The position numbers and the translations under genes are program-made. The notes beneath the pieces were generated by a model. The model was not told the origin of the DNA. It saw nothing but the letters and a program-made list of their open reading frames with translations, and did no database searches. From Bdellovibrionales bacterium (lineage in GTDB: Bacteria; Bdellovibrionota; Bdellovibrionia; Bdellovibrionales; UBA1609), in NCBI GenBank assembly GCA_016714165.1, contig JADJNU010000001.1, positions 1,488,001-1,552,000 on the forward strand: 64,000 bases of DNA. Direction: 5' to 3'. This document shows, one piece after another, positions 26,430-35,424 of the stretch (the first letter of the stretch is position 1; the number at the start of each line of letters is the position of its first letter).

Positions 26430-28910
26430 CTAGAGAGTTTCCCAAGTTTCTCTTTGGGAGGGCCGGGTCACCTCCACCTTGATCGGCTGAACCAACCAGG
26501 TCAGTTTCGTTGTGGCTTTGGCATAGAGACTTTCATAGATGCCAAAGTCCCGAACGACTTTTTTTACATAACTTCGCGTCTCGATAAACGGTATATGCTC
26601 AATAAATTCGTCCATCTCAAGCCTTCCAAAATTGGCAAGCCAACCTTCGACACGATGAGGACCCGCATTATAGCTAGCGGCAGCAAGAGGAACCGAACCT
26701 CCAAATTTACTGAGCAATCGCTGAAGATATTTCGTCCCCAATCGCAAATTCACGTCCGGATCACCTAACCGTCGCTCGTTAAAGGTCTCATCACCAATAA
26801 GGCGAGCCACCTGCTTGGCGGTATTTGGCATCAGCTGCATCAGGCCCTTTGCTCCCACCGGCGAAACGACATCGTAGCGAAAGGAACTTTCGGTGCGCAT
26901 GATTCCCCAAATGAACTCACTGGGCACATTAAAGGTCGTCGCGTATTTTTCAACAGAATCCTTGTAGGCTCTGGGATAGGCATACTCCCACAAATAGCGG
27001 CTGCCTTCAATTCCACGTTGAGAACGAATATTAGAAAAATTAACGACACTGATGTAGGATGACCGATGGTAAGATCTGATTTGCTCATAAGAAGCCATTA
27101 ACATCTTCAGGTAATCTTGATTGCGGGTCCGACGTTCTATTTCAAATAACTCCCATCGAGCCCATTCACCCAGACCAACCTGAATAAGTAAAGTGGCCCT
27201 CTCAAATCTCAAGCGCAATTCAGGGTCGCGAAAGTCCGTGGCGACGACGGGCTTCTCATCATCCATCGAATTGGATCCTTCTTCTGCAGTCACAACCTCA
27301 GCAGCTTCTTCTTCTTCATTCGAGTCACCGTCCAAGCTCGTGTTCAAGCTTTCTTCGGATTCAGCCTCTTGAGCTTCCTCTCCCTCTCGCTTTCCGATGA
27401 TCTCACCATTGACGTCGAGCTCTTCTTTGAGAGGTACAAGTCCATCCCCGTCCGGCATTATTCCCAAGTATGTAGAGGTAGGTCCTTCGGCGACTTTCCG
27501 AACCGTCTCCAGGTTCGAAATACTTTCTAAGCGATATTTGGCAGTAAGCGTGTAATAATCCAACATTGGATCTTTGGCGATCGATTCAAAGAGAGTCCTC
27601 GCCTCGGTGTACTTGTTCATTCGCAGAAGCGCCATGGCCTTCCAGTAATTAATTCTTTCAATGGCGATCTTGTTCCAATTGCGACGGGTTTGACGATTCT
27701 TTTTTTGATTCAAGATTCGATCAAAACCATTTAGGGCTCCAAGATAATCTCCCTTAAGATAGCGAATCCAACTCATGTGCCACTGAGAGTCCCAACTCAA
27801 GCCTGACCGCGGATATTCCTTCAAAAATTGCTCAAACTTACGAGAAGCTCCGTCATAATCTTGAAACTGATAACTCAAAAAGGCAGCTTGATAGAGCGCC
27901 TCACGTCCCGATCGAGATTTTGGACTTGATTCGTGTGCTCGATGAAAAGCCCCGACCGCAGTTTGATATTCTCCCGCTCTGGCTGCGGCCCTCCCTAACT
28001 GCATAAGATACGCAAAGTTCTTTTGGTATTTTTCATAATGTTTAATTAGGAGCTTCAAAGCCTCATCTACATAGCCATCATTTACCAAGAAATTGGCCAA
28101 AGTCATATCCACTGCATAGAGAGGAGCTTCACCAGTAGCTCGCTTCCTCAATGTTTCAAGTTCAGATCGAGCTCTGTCTGACTTCCCAGCCCACTGCAAA
28201 CGACGAATTCGCTTTTGCTGATCTCCCGGCGTTGCGAGGCATCCGAGCTTTTTCCCGTCAAATGGTGACGAGGGCAAGTCGATTCCCCAGTCATCAATAA
28301 TCCCGTGCTGCGGGTATTTGCTGTAGAGCCGCCGAGCCCAAGCACAAGCTCTCCACTTTCGTCCGATTTGCATCTCAACCTTCACCAGGCGCCACAAAAT
28401 CTCGGGGTAGGCCTCAGAAGATCGCCAACGCCGCTCTAAATAGGCCAACTCAGGAAGAGCCTTACTCCACTTTCCCTGATCAATTAACATTTCGCTCATC
28501 TTAAATTTTGTCTCGTAGGCCAATTGACTGGGAGGACGAAGCTTCAAGAGGCGATCATATTCTCGCTGGGCTTCTTTGAATTCACGCTTAGCTTGAAGAG
28601 AAAGTCCCAAAAAATACCGCACGTAGTACTCGATGGAACTTGGAACAGTGAGAGCTTTTTCCAGATGGCTTTGTGCTTCGTTGTATTTTTGAAGCTCAAA
28701 TGACAACACCCCGCGAACAAAAGAACTCAAGGCCATATCCGCGGGTGCCAAAGGGCCTTTTATTTGCGTGAGAGCCTTCTCCGCGGCCGAATAGTTTTTT
28801 TCTTCAATCAGAGTTCTTACCTTGGCGAATAAATTCTGCTGTCCTGAAGAGGGAATGACGGCAAATACCAACGGAGTGAGAATAACAACCGAGCCGATCC
28901 AATGGCGCAA
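26430..28910 (-). CDS. Slt-type soluble lytic murein transglycosylase with helical repeats
   Basis: An 826-residue periplasmic peptidoglycan-cleaving enzyme. TTG start with GGAGG about five bases upstream, then a signal peptide (ending near SSGQQ). Residues about 25-470 are TPR-like superhelical repeats (EYDRLLKLRPPSQ, KFEQFLKEYPRSGLSWDS). An acidic Glu-rich insert lies around 510-560. The SLT domain is at about 655-800 with catalytic Glu674 in RTESSF, then GAKGLMQLMP, DPDVNLRLGTKYL and AASYNAGPHRV. The family forms 1,6-anhydro-muropeptides. The acidic insert is longer than in E. coli Slt70. Divergent from radA. Confidence 0.93.
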   Translation of the reverse strand: MRHWIGSVVILTPLVFAVIPSSGQQNLFAKVRTLIEEKNYSAAEKALTQIKGPLAPADMALSSFVRGVLSFELQKYNEAQSHLEKALTVPSSIEYYVRYFLGLSLQAKREFKEAQREYDRLLKLRPPSQLAYETKFKMSEMLIDQGKWSKALPELAYLERRWRSSEAYPEILWRLVKVEMQIGRKWRACAWARRLYSKYPQHGIIDDWGIDLPSSPFDGKKLGCLATPGDQQKRIRRLQWAGKSDRARSELETLRKRATGEAPLYAVDMTLANFLVNDGYVDEALKLLIKHYEKYQKNFAYLMQLGRAAARAGEYQTAVGAFHRAHESSPKSRSGREALYQAAFLSYQFQDYDGASRKFEQFLKEYPRSGLSWDSQWHMSWIRYLKGDYLGALNGFDRILNQKKNRQTRRNWNKIAIERINYWKAMALLRMNKYTEARTLFESIAKDPMLDYYTLTAKYRLESISNLETVRKVAEGPTSTYLGIMPDGDGLVPLKEELDVNGEIIGKREGEEAQEAESEESLNTSLDGDSNEEEEAAEVVTAEEGSNSMDDEKPVVATDFRDPELRLRFERATLLIQVGLGEWARWELFEIERRTRNQDYLKMLMASYEQIRSYHRSSYISVVNFSNIRSQRGIEGSRYLWEYAYPRAYKDSVEKYATTFNVPSEFIWGIMRTESSFRYDVVSPVGAKGLMQLMPNTAKQVARLIGDETFNERRLGDPDVNLRLGTKYLQRLLSKFGGSVPLAAASYNAGPHRVEGWLANFGRLEMDEFIEHIPFIETRSYVKKVVRDFGIYESLYAKATTKLTWLVQPIKVEVTRPSQRETWETL

Positions 28911-29002
28911 GAATGCCTCCCGTAGCGGGCGCCGTGAGAGACAGCCCGTCCTTTATTTTATTAGACTTAGTCAGCATGTAAACCTGGACCCTCAAATTAT
29001 TT

Positions 29003-29028
29003 GCGCATGGTCATTTTATGCTATGCGC
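29003..29028. promoter_or_regulatory. inverted repeat GCGCAT-N14-ATGCGC
   Basis: Perfect 6-bp arms separated by 14 bases lie in the gap between divergent slt and radA. An operator is possible; no regulator is known. Confidence 0.25.
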
Positions 29029-29138
29029 TAATTGAGATACTAAATCGAAGAGACAAATAAAAATAGAGACTTTAAATTTTGTATGCAGTCCTAGCGGATG
29101 GTAGGGGTACAGACGAGTCAAAAATCTGGAGTTCAATT

Positions 29139-30608
29139 GTGGCTAAAAATAAATCCCTATTCGTCTGTCAGGAGTGCGGAGCACAACGCCAAAAGTGGGA
29201 GGGGCGCTGCAATGAATGCGGGGCCTGGAATTCGCTCGTCGAAGAAAAGGTCATTGCTCCCTTGGGCAAGGCATCGGGTCGAGGATGGACAATCGGAAAC
29301 ACCGAATCAGAATCTTCCATCTCGGGACTTCGGGCCTATCGCCTCAATGAAAGCTTCGATGAAGGAAAGGCAAAACGCCAATCTACCGGAATTGGAGAGC
29401 TCGACCGCGTCCTCGGTGGCGGGCTCGTTTCAGGAAGCTATACTTTGCTCGGAGGAGATCCTGGAATTGGTAAAAGCACCTTGCTCCTTCAAATGGCAGG
29501 AGGGCTAGCCAAAGAGGGGAGCCAGATTCTTTACGTATCGGGCGAAGAGAGCGTACCCCAAACGGCTTTGCGCGCTCGTCGACTCGGTATTCAATCAGAA
29601 AAAGTTGCCGTCGCGAGTGAGAGTCGACTTGAGCACATCATCGCACTCGCCCGCTCCCTTCAACCCGAGGTTCTTGTGGTCGATTCGATTCAGACCGTCT
29701 ACCTCGCCGACATTCCATCCGCACCGGGATCTGTCTCTCAAGTGCGAGAGTGCGCAAGCCAGCTGATGAGTTTGGCGAAAAGCTCAAACATCGCTGTCCT
29801 CATTATTGGTCATGTTACCAAGGAAGGAAATATTGCAGGTCCAAAAACCTTGGAACACATGGTCGACACCGTCTTGTCATTTGAAGGGGATAACAACCAC
29901 CAATTTCGTTTGCTCCGCGCCCTCAAAAATCGCTTTGGAGCTACAAATGAATTGGGCGTTTTTCAGATGGCGAGCCAAGGAATGACCGAAGTGACCAACC
30001 CCTCTGAGCTATTTCTAGAAGAGCGCGGCGCCAATCTCATTGGCTCGAGTGTGTTTACCGCAATGGAGGGCAGCCGCCCTCTCCTGTGCGAAGTCCAAGC
30101 GCTGGCCTCCTATTCTCCGATGGCCATGCCTCGCCGAACTTCTATTGGATTTGACTTAGCGAGAATCCATCTTCTTGTTGCAGTCCTAGACAAACATTTG
30201 AACTCTCACCTTCATCAAAATGATGTCTTCGTCAATATCGTGGGAGGTCTTAGGCTCACCGAGCCCGCTGCCGATCTCGCTGTTGCAGCAAGCCTGATCT
30301 CGTCGATGGGTCAACAGGAACTGGATCCGCGCACTTGTTTTTTTGGTGAAATTGGCCTCACAGGAGAGATCAGAGCAGCCAGCTTACCCGAAGAACGAAT
30401 CCGTGAAGCCCTTAAATTAGGTTTCATGACCTTTGTCCTGCCAGAGTCAAATCGCAAACACGTCGCCCAGCAAATAAAAGAAAAAAAAGATCCGTTGACC
30501 ACCTTTAAGTTCGTCAAGCACATCCGCGAACTGGAACGAGTCATAGGTAAGCGCACTCAAACGGCGCGAAAGGGTAAATTGCCCTTAGAAAACTGTCCCC
30601 CAAATTAA
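29139..30608 (+). CDS. radA: DNA repair protein RadA
   Basis: A 489-residue branch-migration ATPase of recombination repair. I start it at the GTG at 29139, with GGAG seven bases upstream; longer in-frame extensions lack family similarity. An N-terminal zinc finger uses Cys10, Cys13, Cys24 and Cys27. The RecA-like core has Walker A GGDPGIGKST at about 105-114 and VVDSIQT (Walker B). The RadA-specific KNRFG motif follows at about residue 268. The C-terminal third is the Lon-protease-like domain (FVNIVGGLRLTEPAADLAVA, FFGEIGLTGEIR). Length is normal. Confidence 0.97.
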   Translation: MAKNKSLFVCQECGAQRQKWEGRCNECGAWNSLVEEKVIAPLGKASGRGWTIGNTESESSISGLRAYRLNESFDEGKAKRQSTGIGELDRVLGGGLVSGSYTLLGGDPGIGKSTLLLQMAGGLAKEGSQILYVSGEESVPQTALRARRLGIQSEKVAVASESRLEHIIALARSLQPEVLVVDSIQTVYLADIPSAPGSVSQVRECASQLMSLAKSSNIAVLIIGHVTKEGNIAGPKTLEHMVDTVLSFEGDNNHQFRLLRALKNRFGATNELGVFQMASQGMTEVTNPSELFLEERGANLIGSSVFTAMEGSRPLLCEVQALASYSPMAMPRRTSIGFDLARIHLLVAVLDKHLNSHLHQNDVFVNIVGGLRLTEPAADLAVAASLISSMGQQELDPRTCFFGEIGLTGEIRAASLPEERIREALKLGFMTFVLPESNRKHVAQQIKEKKDPLTTFKFVKHIRELERVIGKRTQTARKGKLPLENCPPN

Positions 30609-30616
30609 GCCACGCT

Positions 30617-32902
30617 TTACTTAGAATTTATAATCCGTTCAATTTCTTCAATCACAAGTGAATTTCCAGGCTCTTTGAGGAGAACTACTCGATCATTGCG
30701 AATGTTTTCAGAATAAGTTTCCAAATTGGCGAGAAAGGTGCGCAAACCGCTTTCTGTTATACTTGGCTCACTGATCCCAAACCTATTTTCTGCGATTATC
30801 CTTGCATTGAGTTGTTGCTCATAGATGGGTAACGGCAAGGCATAAACAGGTTTTCCTAAGTACATCGATTCCGACAAAAGAGTATGTCCAGCGGTTGAAA
30901 CGATGCCGTGGGATGCGATCAGAATAGAATCAAACTTGGGATCTCCGTGACGGTAAAAGCGAACATTCTCAGTGTTGCCCGGCAACTCAAACCTTGCTGG
31001 CAGAAAAACATGGGCTTCAAAATTTTTTTCAGGAATTGTAGATGCAATGATTCGCATCCATTGACCAATTGGCTGATTGCCAATTTGCTGGGCTGTAACA
31101 TACACGAGAATCGACGGTTTTGTGCTCTTTGGACTTCCTTTTGCCGCAATAATCTCTGGTCTGATCATAGGTGGCAAGATATCGACGTCTTGGTCCGTCT
31201 TTCCATGAGCAGGCTTGACATAAAAAAAAGAAACCGCAATTCTCTTTTTGGCAATTGGGAAAAACATGCTGAGACGTTCCACTTCGTCCAAATAGGTGGT
31301 ACCAGCTAAATCGTCGGGAAACTGGCCCGCCAAGTATTTACTTTGTTGGTCCAAAGTAACCAATTTAGCTCGTTTTGCGTAAGCATACTGAGCGCTTACC
31401 AATTCGTAGTCACTGATCACCAAATCTGGATTGCCAAAACTCTTTGCTGCTTGGCTCATGGCTTCTGCGTTGATACGGTTGAAATCGACTTTGTTTTTAT
31501 CTGACCGTGCCGTTTGCTCGAAATCGAGTCCACTCGATGTCCCAACATAATACGGATTCGCAACTTCAACTACTTTCAAGTTGGGATAATGAGGATATCG
31601 ATTTCTAAAAAATGCAATACCCTCGCCATAAGTGAAAACCATGACTTGATCACCTTGATCCAAGAAATGCCGCAATACGGGTAGTTGTCGGCTTATGTGC
31701 CCATTTCCGATTCCACAAATCCCGAAAAGAATCTTCCTGGGCGTATCAGCAGCTTCAGGATTCGCCTTTCCCGGAGCGGTTGTGCGATGTTGCCTGCGAA
31801 TAAAAGAGGTCACGCCGTTTAAAGAGGCGGTTACTTTATAGACGGGAATATTTTGAAGGCTCGAAAGCAGTTCCTTTGAAAGTCCAGCCCTGACATCCGC
31901 GCCAGTCGTGCCGTCGAAAATGGTTCTATCCCCATCGATTAAGATATCTTTTTTCTGCTTATCCATGAAAAAAGGATACAAGGTGTGAAGGGCGCTCGTG
32001 GCGCTCAACTGGGCGTAATCTTCAACACCGTCATTCAATCCCACAAGAAAAATTTTTTTGATTGGAACACGTGGCGATTTTGCGTAGAATTCGGATGGTA
32101 ACTGAAATGCAAGCCGATCTCCGAACTGATGGGCATTCATTTTTTTAACGGCAGACCATCGCCCAATGTCTTGGGATCGAACAGTAATGGTTTTGGTTCC
32201 TGCGATGGCTTCCATCACTCCATTGCTACCAATGGTAATCAATGTCTTGTCACCAGAAAAGATTTTCTTTCCGTGATGGATTGCATGATTTAAAGCAAGA
32301 GATGTCTTACCCGATCCTGGTGCGCCAACAAGTAGAACGTATCCGTCTTTTTCATTTCCAATGCAGGCTGCATGGACTGGATAAATTCGATTGTTCAGCC
32401 ATTCTTTGCGAGCAGCACCATATAAGAGATGTATGAAATCAGGGGGCAGTTTCGAGCCCCAGCGAGCAGAGATGGTCACTGCGCCTCTCTGTTGCTCCAA
32501 TCGTATGCTCGAAGAATCAGCTTCAATATGGTTCAAAAAAAGATTTGGCCTACAAGTTCCTGAAGAACACTCTCTGAATCCTGGTAGATGCGCTGACAAA
32601 TTCACCAAGTCTTCTCGAGTCAAATGAAGTGGGGTGTTGCTTTTAAATTCGACGGTAACACCGCCCCCCAAAGTCCAGGTCTTTCTCTCTAATATTTGCT
32701 CCTTGGACGACCCTGCAAACTCAATGGAACCACCTGATAGGAGTGCGCCACACTTGGCTGCAGAACCAGAGGTAGCACTTGGGGGTTGGCCTGCCGGCTC
32801 AATTGCGTGGGCAGAGCTCGCGAGAAAAGAAGATGCTGAAATGGCAGCGAACAGCCACAGACAGAAAACATTTTTGAGGGGGCTAAGTTTACCTTTTATC
32901 AT
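30617..32902 (-). CDS. exported HprK-like P-loop kinase fused to GT-B glycosyltransferase-like domain
   Basis: A 761-residue two-domain protein with a Sec-type signal (residues about 1-33, ending SSAHA). Residues about 70-365 resemble the HPr kinase/phosphorylase-like fold: VHAAC before the strand, Walker A GAPGSGKT at 193-200, and FSGDKT where the family usually has an Asp pair. Residues about 389-761 resemble a GT-B transferase of the MurG/MJ1255 type: GIGNGHISR near 397-405 and the nucleotide-sugar site STAGHTLLSESMYLGKP. Kinase and transferase domains that need ATP and activated sugars are unusual behind a signal peptide. Cys51 in CGALL matches a motif in its operon partners. It overlaps the upstream GT gene by 14 bases and is last in the operon. 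Activity on a protein, peptide or sugar is unknown. Confidence 0.75.
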   Translation of the reverse strand: MIKGKLSPLKNVFCLWLFAAISASSFLASSAHAIEPAGQPPSATSGSAAKCGALLSGGSIEFAGSSKEQILERKTWTLGGGVTVEFKSNTPLHLTREDLVNLSAHLPGFRECSSGTCRPNLFLNHIEADSSSIRLEQQRGAVTISARWGSKLPPDFIHLLYGAARKEWLNNRIYPVHAACIGNEKDGYVLLVGAPGSGKTSLALNHAIHHGKKIFSGDKTLITIGSNGVMEAIAGTKTITVRSQDIGRWSAVKKMNAHQFGDRLAFQLPSEFYAKSPRVPIKKIFLVGLNDGVEDYAQLSATSALHTLYPFFMDKQKKDILIDGDRTIFDGTTGADVRAGLSKELLSSLQNIPVYKVTASLNGVTSFIRRQHRTTAPGKANPEAADTPRKILFGICGIGNGHISRQLPVLRHFLDQGDQVMVFTYGEGIAFFRNRYPHYPNLKVVEVANPYYVGTSSGLDFEQTARSDKNKVDFNRINAEAMSQAAKSFGNPDLVISDYELVSAQYAYAKRAKLVTLDQQSKYLAGQFPDDLAGTTYLDEVERLSMFFPIAKKRIAVSFFYVKPAHGKTDQDVDILPPMIRPEIIAAKGSPKSTKPSILVYVTAQQIGNQPIGQWMRIIASTIPEKNFEAHVFLPARFELPGNTENVRFYRHGDPKFDSILIASHGIVSTAGHTLLSESMYLGKPVYALPLPIYEQQLNARIIAENRFGISEPSITESGLRTFLANLETYSENIRNDRVVLLKEPGNSLVIEEIERIINSK

Positions 32903-34115
32903 GGTCTTGCACCCATTTCCTCACGATTTCAGCCAAGTCCTTAATTCCATTTTGGCCATATTCATCAACAAGCCTTTCAATTTTCAGACTCGACTGCGGG
33001 TGCAATGAGGACCTGACTTTCTCCGCCAAGACTTGGAGCAATCGTTCTTGATACTCACGACTCTCTAGGACCATGAGCATCTTGGATTTAATTTCTTTCA
33101 TCACCGTTTCTTGTGGACGAAAATAATCAATCTCCGGCCCGTCAGTGAAATCATTCCAGTCTAGCGACCAATCCACCATATCTCGGCGTTTGAGCAGTTG
33201 AATTTGCTGTCCCTGTGAATCATTCGTCGGCGGTAGCCACACGACTGGAACGCCTGCCGAGGAAGCTTCAATTAAGTTGCCTAGTCCCGAGGTCATGAAT
33301 GCTACGCGCACTTGTTCTAAATGATTTTGAATATGACCAGGGCTTAACGTCGCAGCATTCAAGCGCTTTGGCATTTCTTTTGCGAACTTTGGATTGGTTG
33401 CGACGATGATTTCTCCGGTTTGATCTGCGACAGCCAACGCACAGCTTTCGGCTAGGAGGTTCGAAAACTTGGACATGAGATCATTTGAAACAAAGGGGTT
33501 GCTCAATCCGCCCAGGTTGACAAGAACTGCTTGTTTTCGTTGATGCAAAGAACGCCGGTTCAAGGGCTGAACGATCGGTGCAACGACTGCCGTCTTTTCC
33601 GGAAAAAGAAAACGTGCGCCTTCAATTCTTTCTCTGACTCCCACAAAATCTTGTGCCACATAAAGATCCACATGCGCGGAGTTTTCAGGAAAGGGCTTCC
33701 AAAACCATGTGAGTGGATCGTAGACGCCCACCTTGTATCCTTCTTCCTGGGCGACGCGTGCGTATCGAAAATCCGAAGAGGTGAAAAAATGGGTGTACCG
33801 CGATAAAAGGCGGCGAAGATGTTCACGAATTTTGGAGTCAGAAGCCTGGTCTTCCAGCCTGACAATATCGTCATAAGGAAGAGAATTTTGAAGCGCCAGC
33901 GTGTGGCCTTCACCAAGGTAGCCCATGCGTTCCATATGAGGACGCAGTTCCAGAAATAATTGCGCAGTCGCTGCCGATGGGCCAAATCCAAAAGCCTCGG
34001 CATTCATGAGGAGTTTGCCGCATTGACCGTTTGCCCAGCAAAGAACGCTGGAAAGCAAAGCACAAAGAAAAACAAAGCTCGCTTGCGTTTTATTTTTCAA
34101 TCCCGTTTTATTCAT
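32889..34115 (-). CDS. exported GT-B glycosyltransferase-like protein
   Basis: A 408-residue protein starting at the ATG at 34115, which overlaps the dioxygenase stop by 8 bases; an in-frame TTG at 34121 is an alternative. It has a signal peptide (residues about 11-29, ending CWANG) and then CGKLL at 32-36, a motif shared with its neighbours. The rest looks like a GT-B transferase. The N-terminal part has FGFGPSAATAQLF. The C-terminal half has VLVNLGGLSNPF followed by the donor-site stretch FMTSGLGNLIEASSAGVPVVWLPP, as in MurG-like proteins. No standard family was assigned, and sugar donor and acceptor are unknown. The gene sits between the dioxygenase and the kinase-GT fusion, overlapping both. 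Confidence 0.7.
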   Translation of the reverse strand: MNKTGLKNKTQASFVFLCALLSSVLCWANGQCGKLLMNAEAFGFGPSAATAQLFLELRPHMERMGYLGEGHTLALQNSLPYDDIVRLEDQASDSKIREHLRRLLSRYTHFFTSSDFRYARVAQEEGYKVGVYDPLTWFWKPFPENSAHVDLYVAQDFVGVRERIEGARFLFPEKTAVVAPIVQPLNRRSLHQRKQAVLVNLGGLSNPFVSNDLMSKFSNLLAESCALAVADQTGEIIVATNPKFAKEMPKRLNAATLSPGHIQNHLEQVRVAFMTSGLGNLIEASSAGVPVVWLPPTNDSQGQQIQLLKRRDMVDWSLDWNDFTDGPEIDYFRPQETVMKEIKSKMLMVLESREYQERLLQVLAEKVRSSLHPQSSLKIERLVDEYGQNGIKDLAEIVRKWVQDHDKR

Positions 34116-35232
34116 CGCCAAACCAACTGTCTAAACCGTAGAGCTTGCGTCCAAGCATAGTCAGTTTTTCCTCACTGTGTCGAAGGCTGAGTTCATGGCG
34201 AGGACTGGCTGTCGCTCGAAGCCCTGCATCGTGATTGTTCCAACCAATCCCTTCGCGGTAATATTTGAGCCTCAGATCCACGAGGATTGGATCATTCTGT
34301 GCCGGAGTAAAGGTCAATAGAGCCGCATATCGAGTTCCACTTGGGTTCCCTCGAAATCGGCTGTGAGTTGTCCGAGAATCCCAGATAACGATCTGCCCTT
34401 CTCTCAGTCTCAGCGCAACAAAAGGCAGCGCCTCTGTTCCCTGATATTCTACAAACCCAGCATTGGGTTTGGTCCACTGACTATATTCTTGAAAGCAAAG
34501 ATGGGACTTAGGCACCAAAGCCAATGTGCCGGTGCCCTCATTCATATCGCGCAATGCGAGCATTGCTTGAACATTGAAAAATCCAGGGTGCTGAATTGGA
34601 TTCTGGTCCACGTGCGGGGGAAGCGGCTTTTCGCCTTCGTTCGAGTTCCAATACATCACTCTGTCAAAAACGACCCAGAGCTCTTCTCTCCCAAAAATAT
34701 CAGCGAAAACTTGATACAAAGATTGATTTTGACGCATTTGAGCCAATGCATCATCATGATAAAGGTCCATGAAGCCAAGCCGACGCGCTTGAGGAACAGC
34801 CTCTGCGACTTTATCCATAAGCTCAACGACCGCGTTGCGATTTTCGGCTTGCGAAACATGGTCCACAACGACGTATCCATTGTCTCTGAAAAAGCGGACT
34901 AAGCCTTGTTTGTCGGTCGGCTCAAACACTGCAGGGTCGATCACGCGAAGCGGATGAGTGCCAGTATTATCTCGATTGGGAATCGAATATTGGGACAGGT
35001 GGGGCAATATAAGTTCTGGCACGACGGGATCCGCCCTAGTTGAAAACTCGTGCGCTATCGCTACTTCAGGGACTCCCTCGCCAGACTGTCTCCTAGAAAG
35101 AAGATCACTGCATCTTGCGGCAGATTTGGTCGGAGCAGGTTTCTCAAGAGGAGTAGCAGCGAACACGACTGAACGAAAAGGAACAAACATAAGGATGGGG
35201 AGAAAACAGGATTTTTTCCAAGAAGGTGCCAT
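34108..35232 (-). CDS. exported PhyH-like Fe(II)/2-oxoglutarate dioxygenase
   Basis: A 374-residue phytanoyl-CoA-dioxygenase-family enzyme, first in the operon. A signal peptide covers about residues 8-26 (ending VFAAT). Cys41 in CSDLL follows, matching its operon partners. Iron ligands appear to be His207 and Asp209 in PHVDQNP and His290 in TTHSRFRG; Arg301 (SGTRY) would bind 2-oxoglutarate. The segment GTGTLALVPKSH is typical of the family. Members hydroxylate or halogenate small molecules or amino acid side chains; the substrate here is unknown. Like its partners it is a normally cytosolic enzyme type with an export signal. Confidence 0.8.
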   Translation of the reverse strand: MAPSWKKSCFLPILMFVPFRSVVFAATPLEKPAPTKSAARCSDLLSRRQSGEGVPEVAIAHEFSTRADPVVPELILPHLSQYSIPNRDNTGTHPLRVIDPAVFEPTDKQGLVRFFRDNGYVVVDHVSQAENRNAVVELMDKVAEAVPQARRLGFMDLYHDDALAQMRQNQSLYQVFADIFGREELWVVFDRVMYWNSNEGEKPLPPHVDQNPIQHPGFFNVQAMLALRDMNEGTGTLALVPKSHLCFQEYSQWTKPNAGFVEYQGTEALPFVALRLREGQIVIWDSRTTHSRFRGNPSGTRYAALLTFTPAQNDPILVDLRLKYYREGIGWNNHDAGLRATASPRHELSLRHSEEKLTMLGRKLYGLDSWFGDE

Positions 35233-35247
35233 AGATGTCGCACCGCT

Positions 35248-35271
35248 ATTATATTTGACTCAGTATGTCAA
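35248..35271 (-). promoter_or_regulatory. candidate promoter/operator of the exported-enzyme operon
   Basis: On the minus strand a TATAAT box (35248-35253) lies about 15 bases before the ATG at 35232. Just upstream is the inverted repeat TTGAC-N7-GTCAA (35255-35271), overlapping where a regulator could contact the polymerase. A start at the normal distance would leave a very short leader. Assigned by pattern only. Confidence 0.4.
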
Positions 35272-35424
35272 GTATAATTCGAATTGAATGGGAATTCCGG
35301 TAAAAACTCTTAATTTTTCTCATGAATAAAATGGAATATTTGGGCTCAGATCGCACTCTCGACCATCCCCCTCCTTGAAGGGCTTTTATAGCTCTGAAAA
35401 TCCCAGACATGGGCAAGACAGAAT

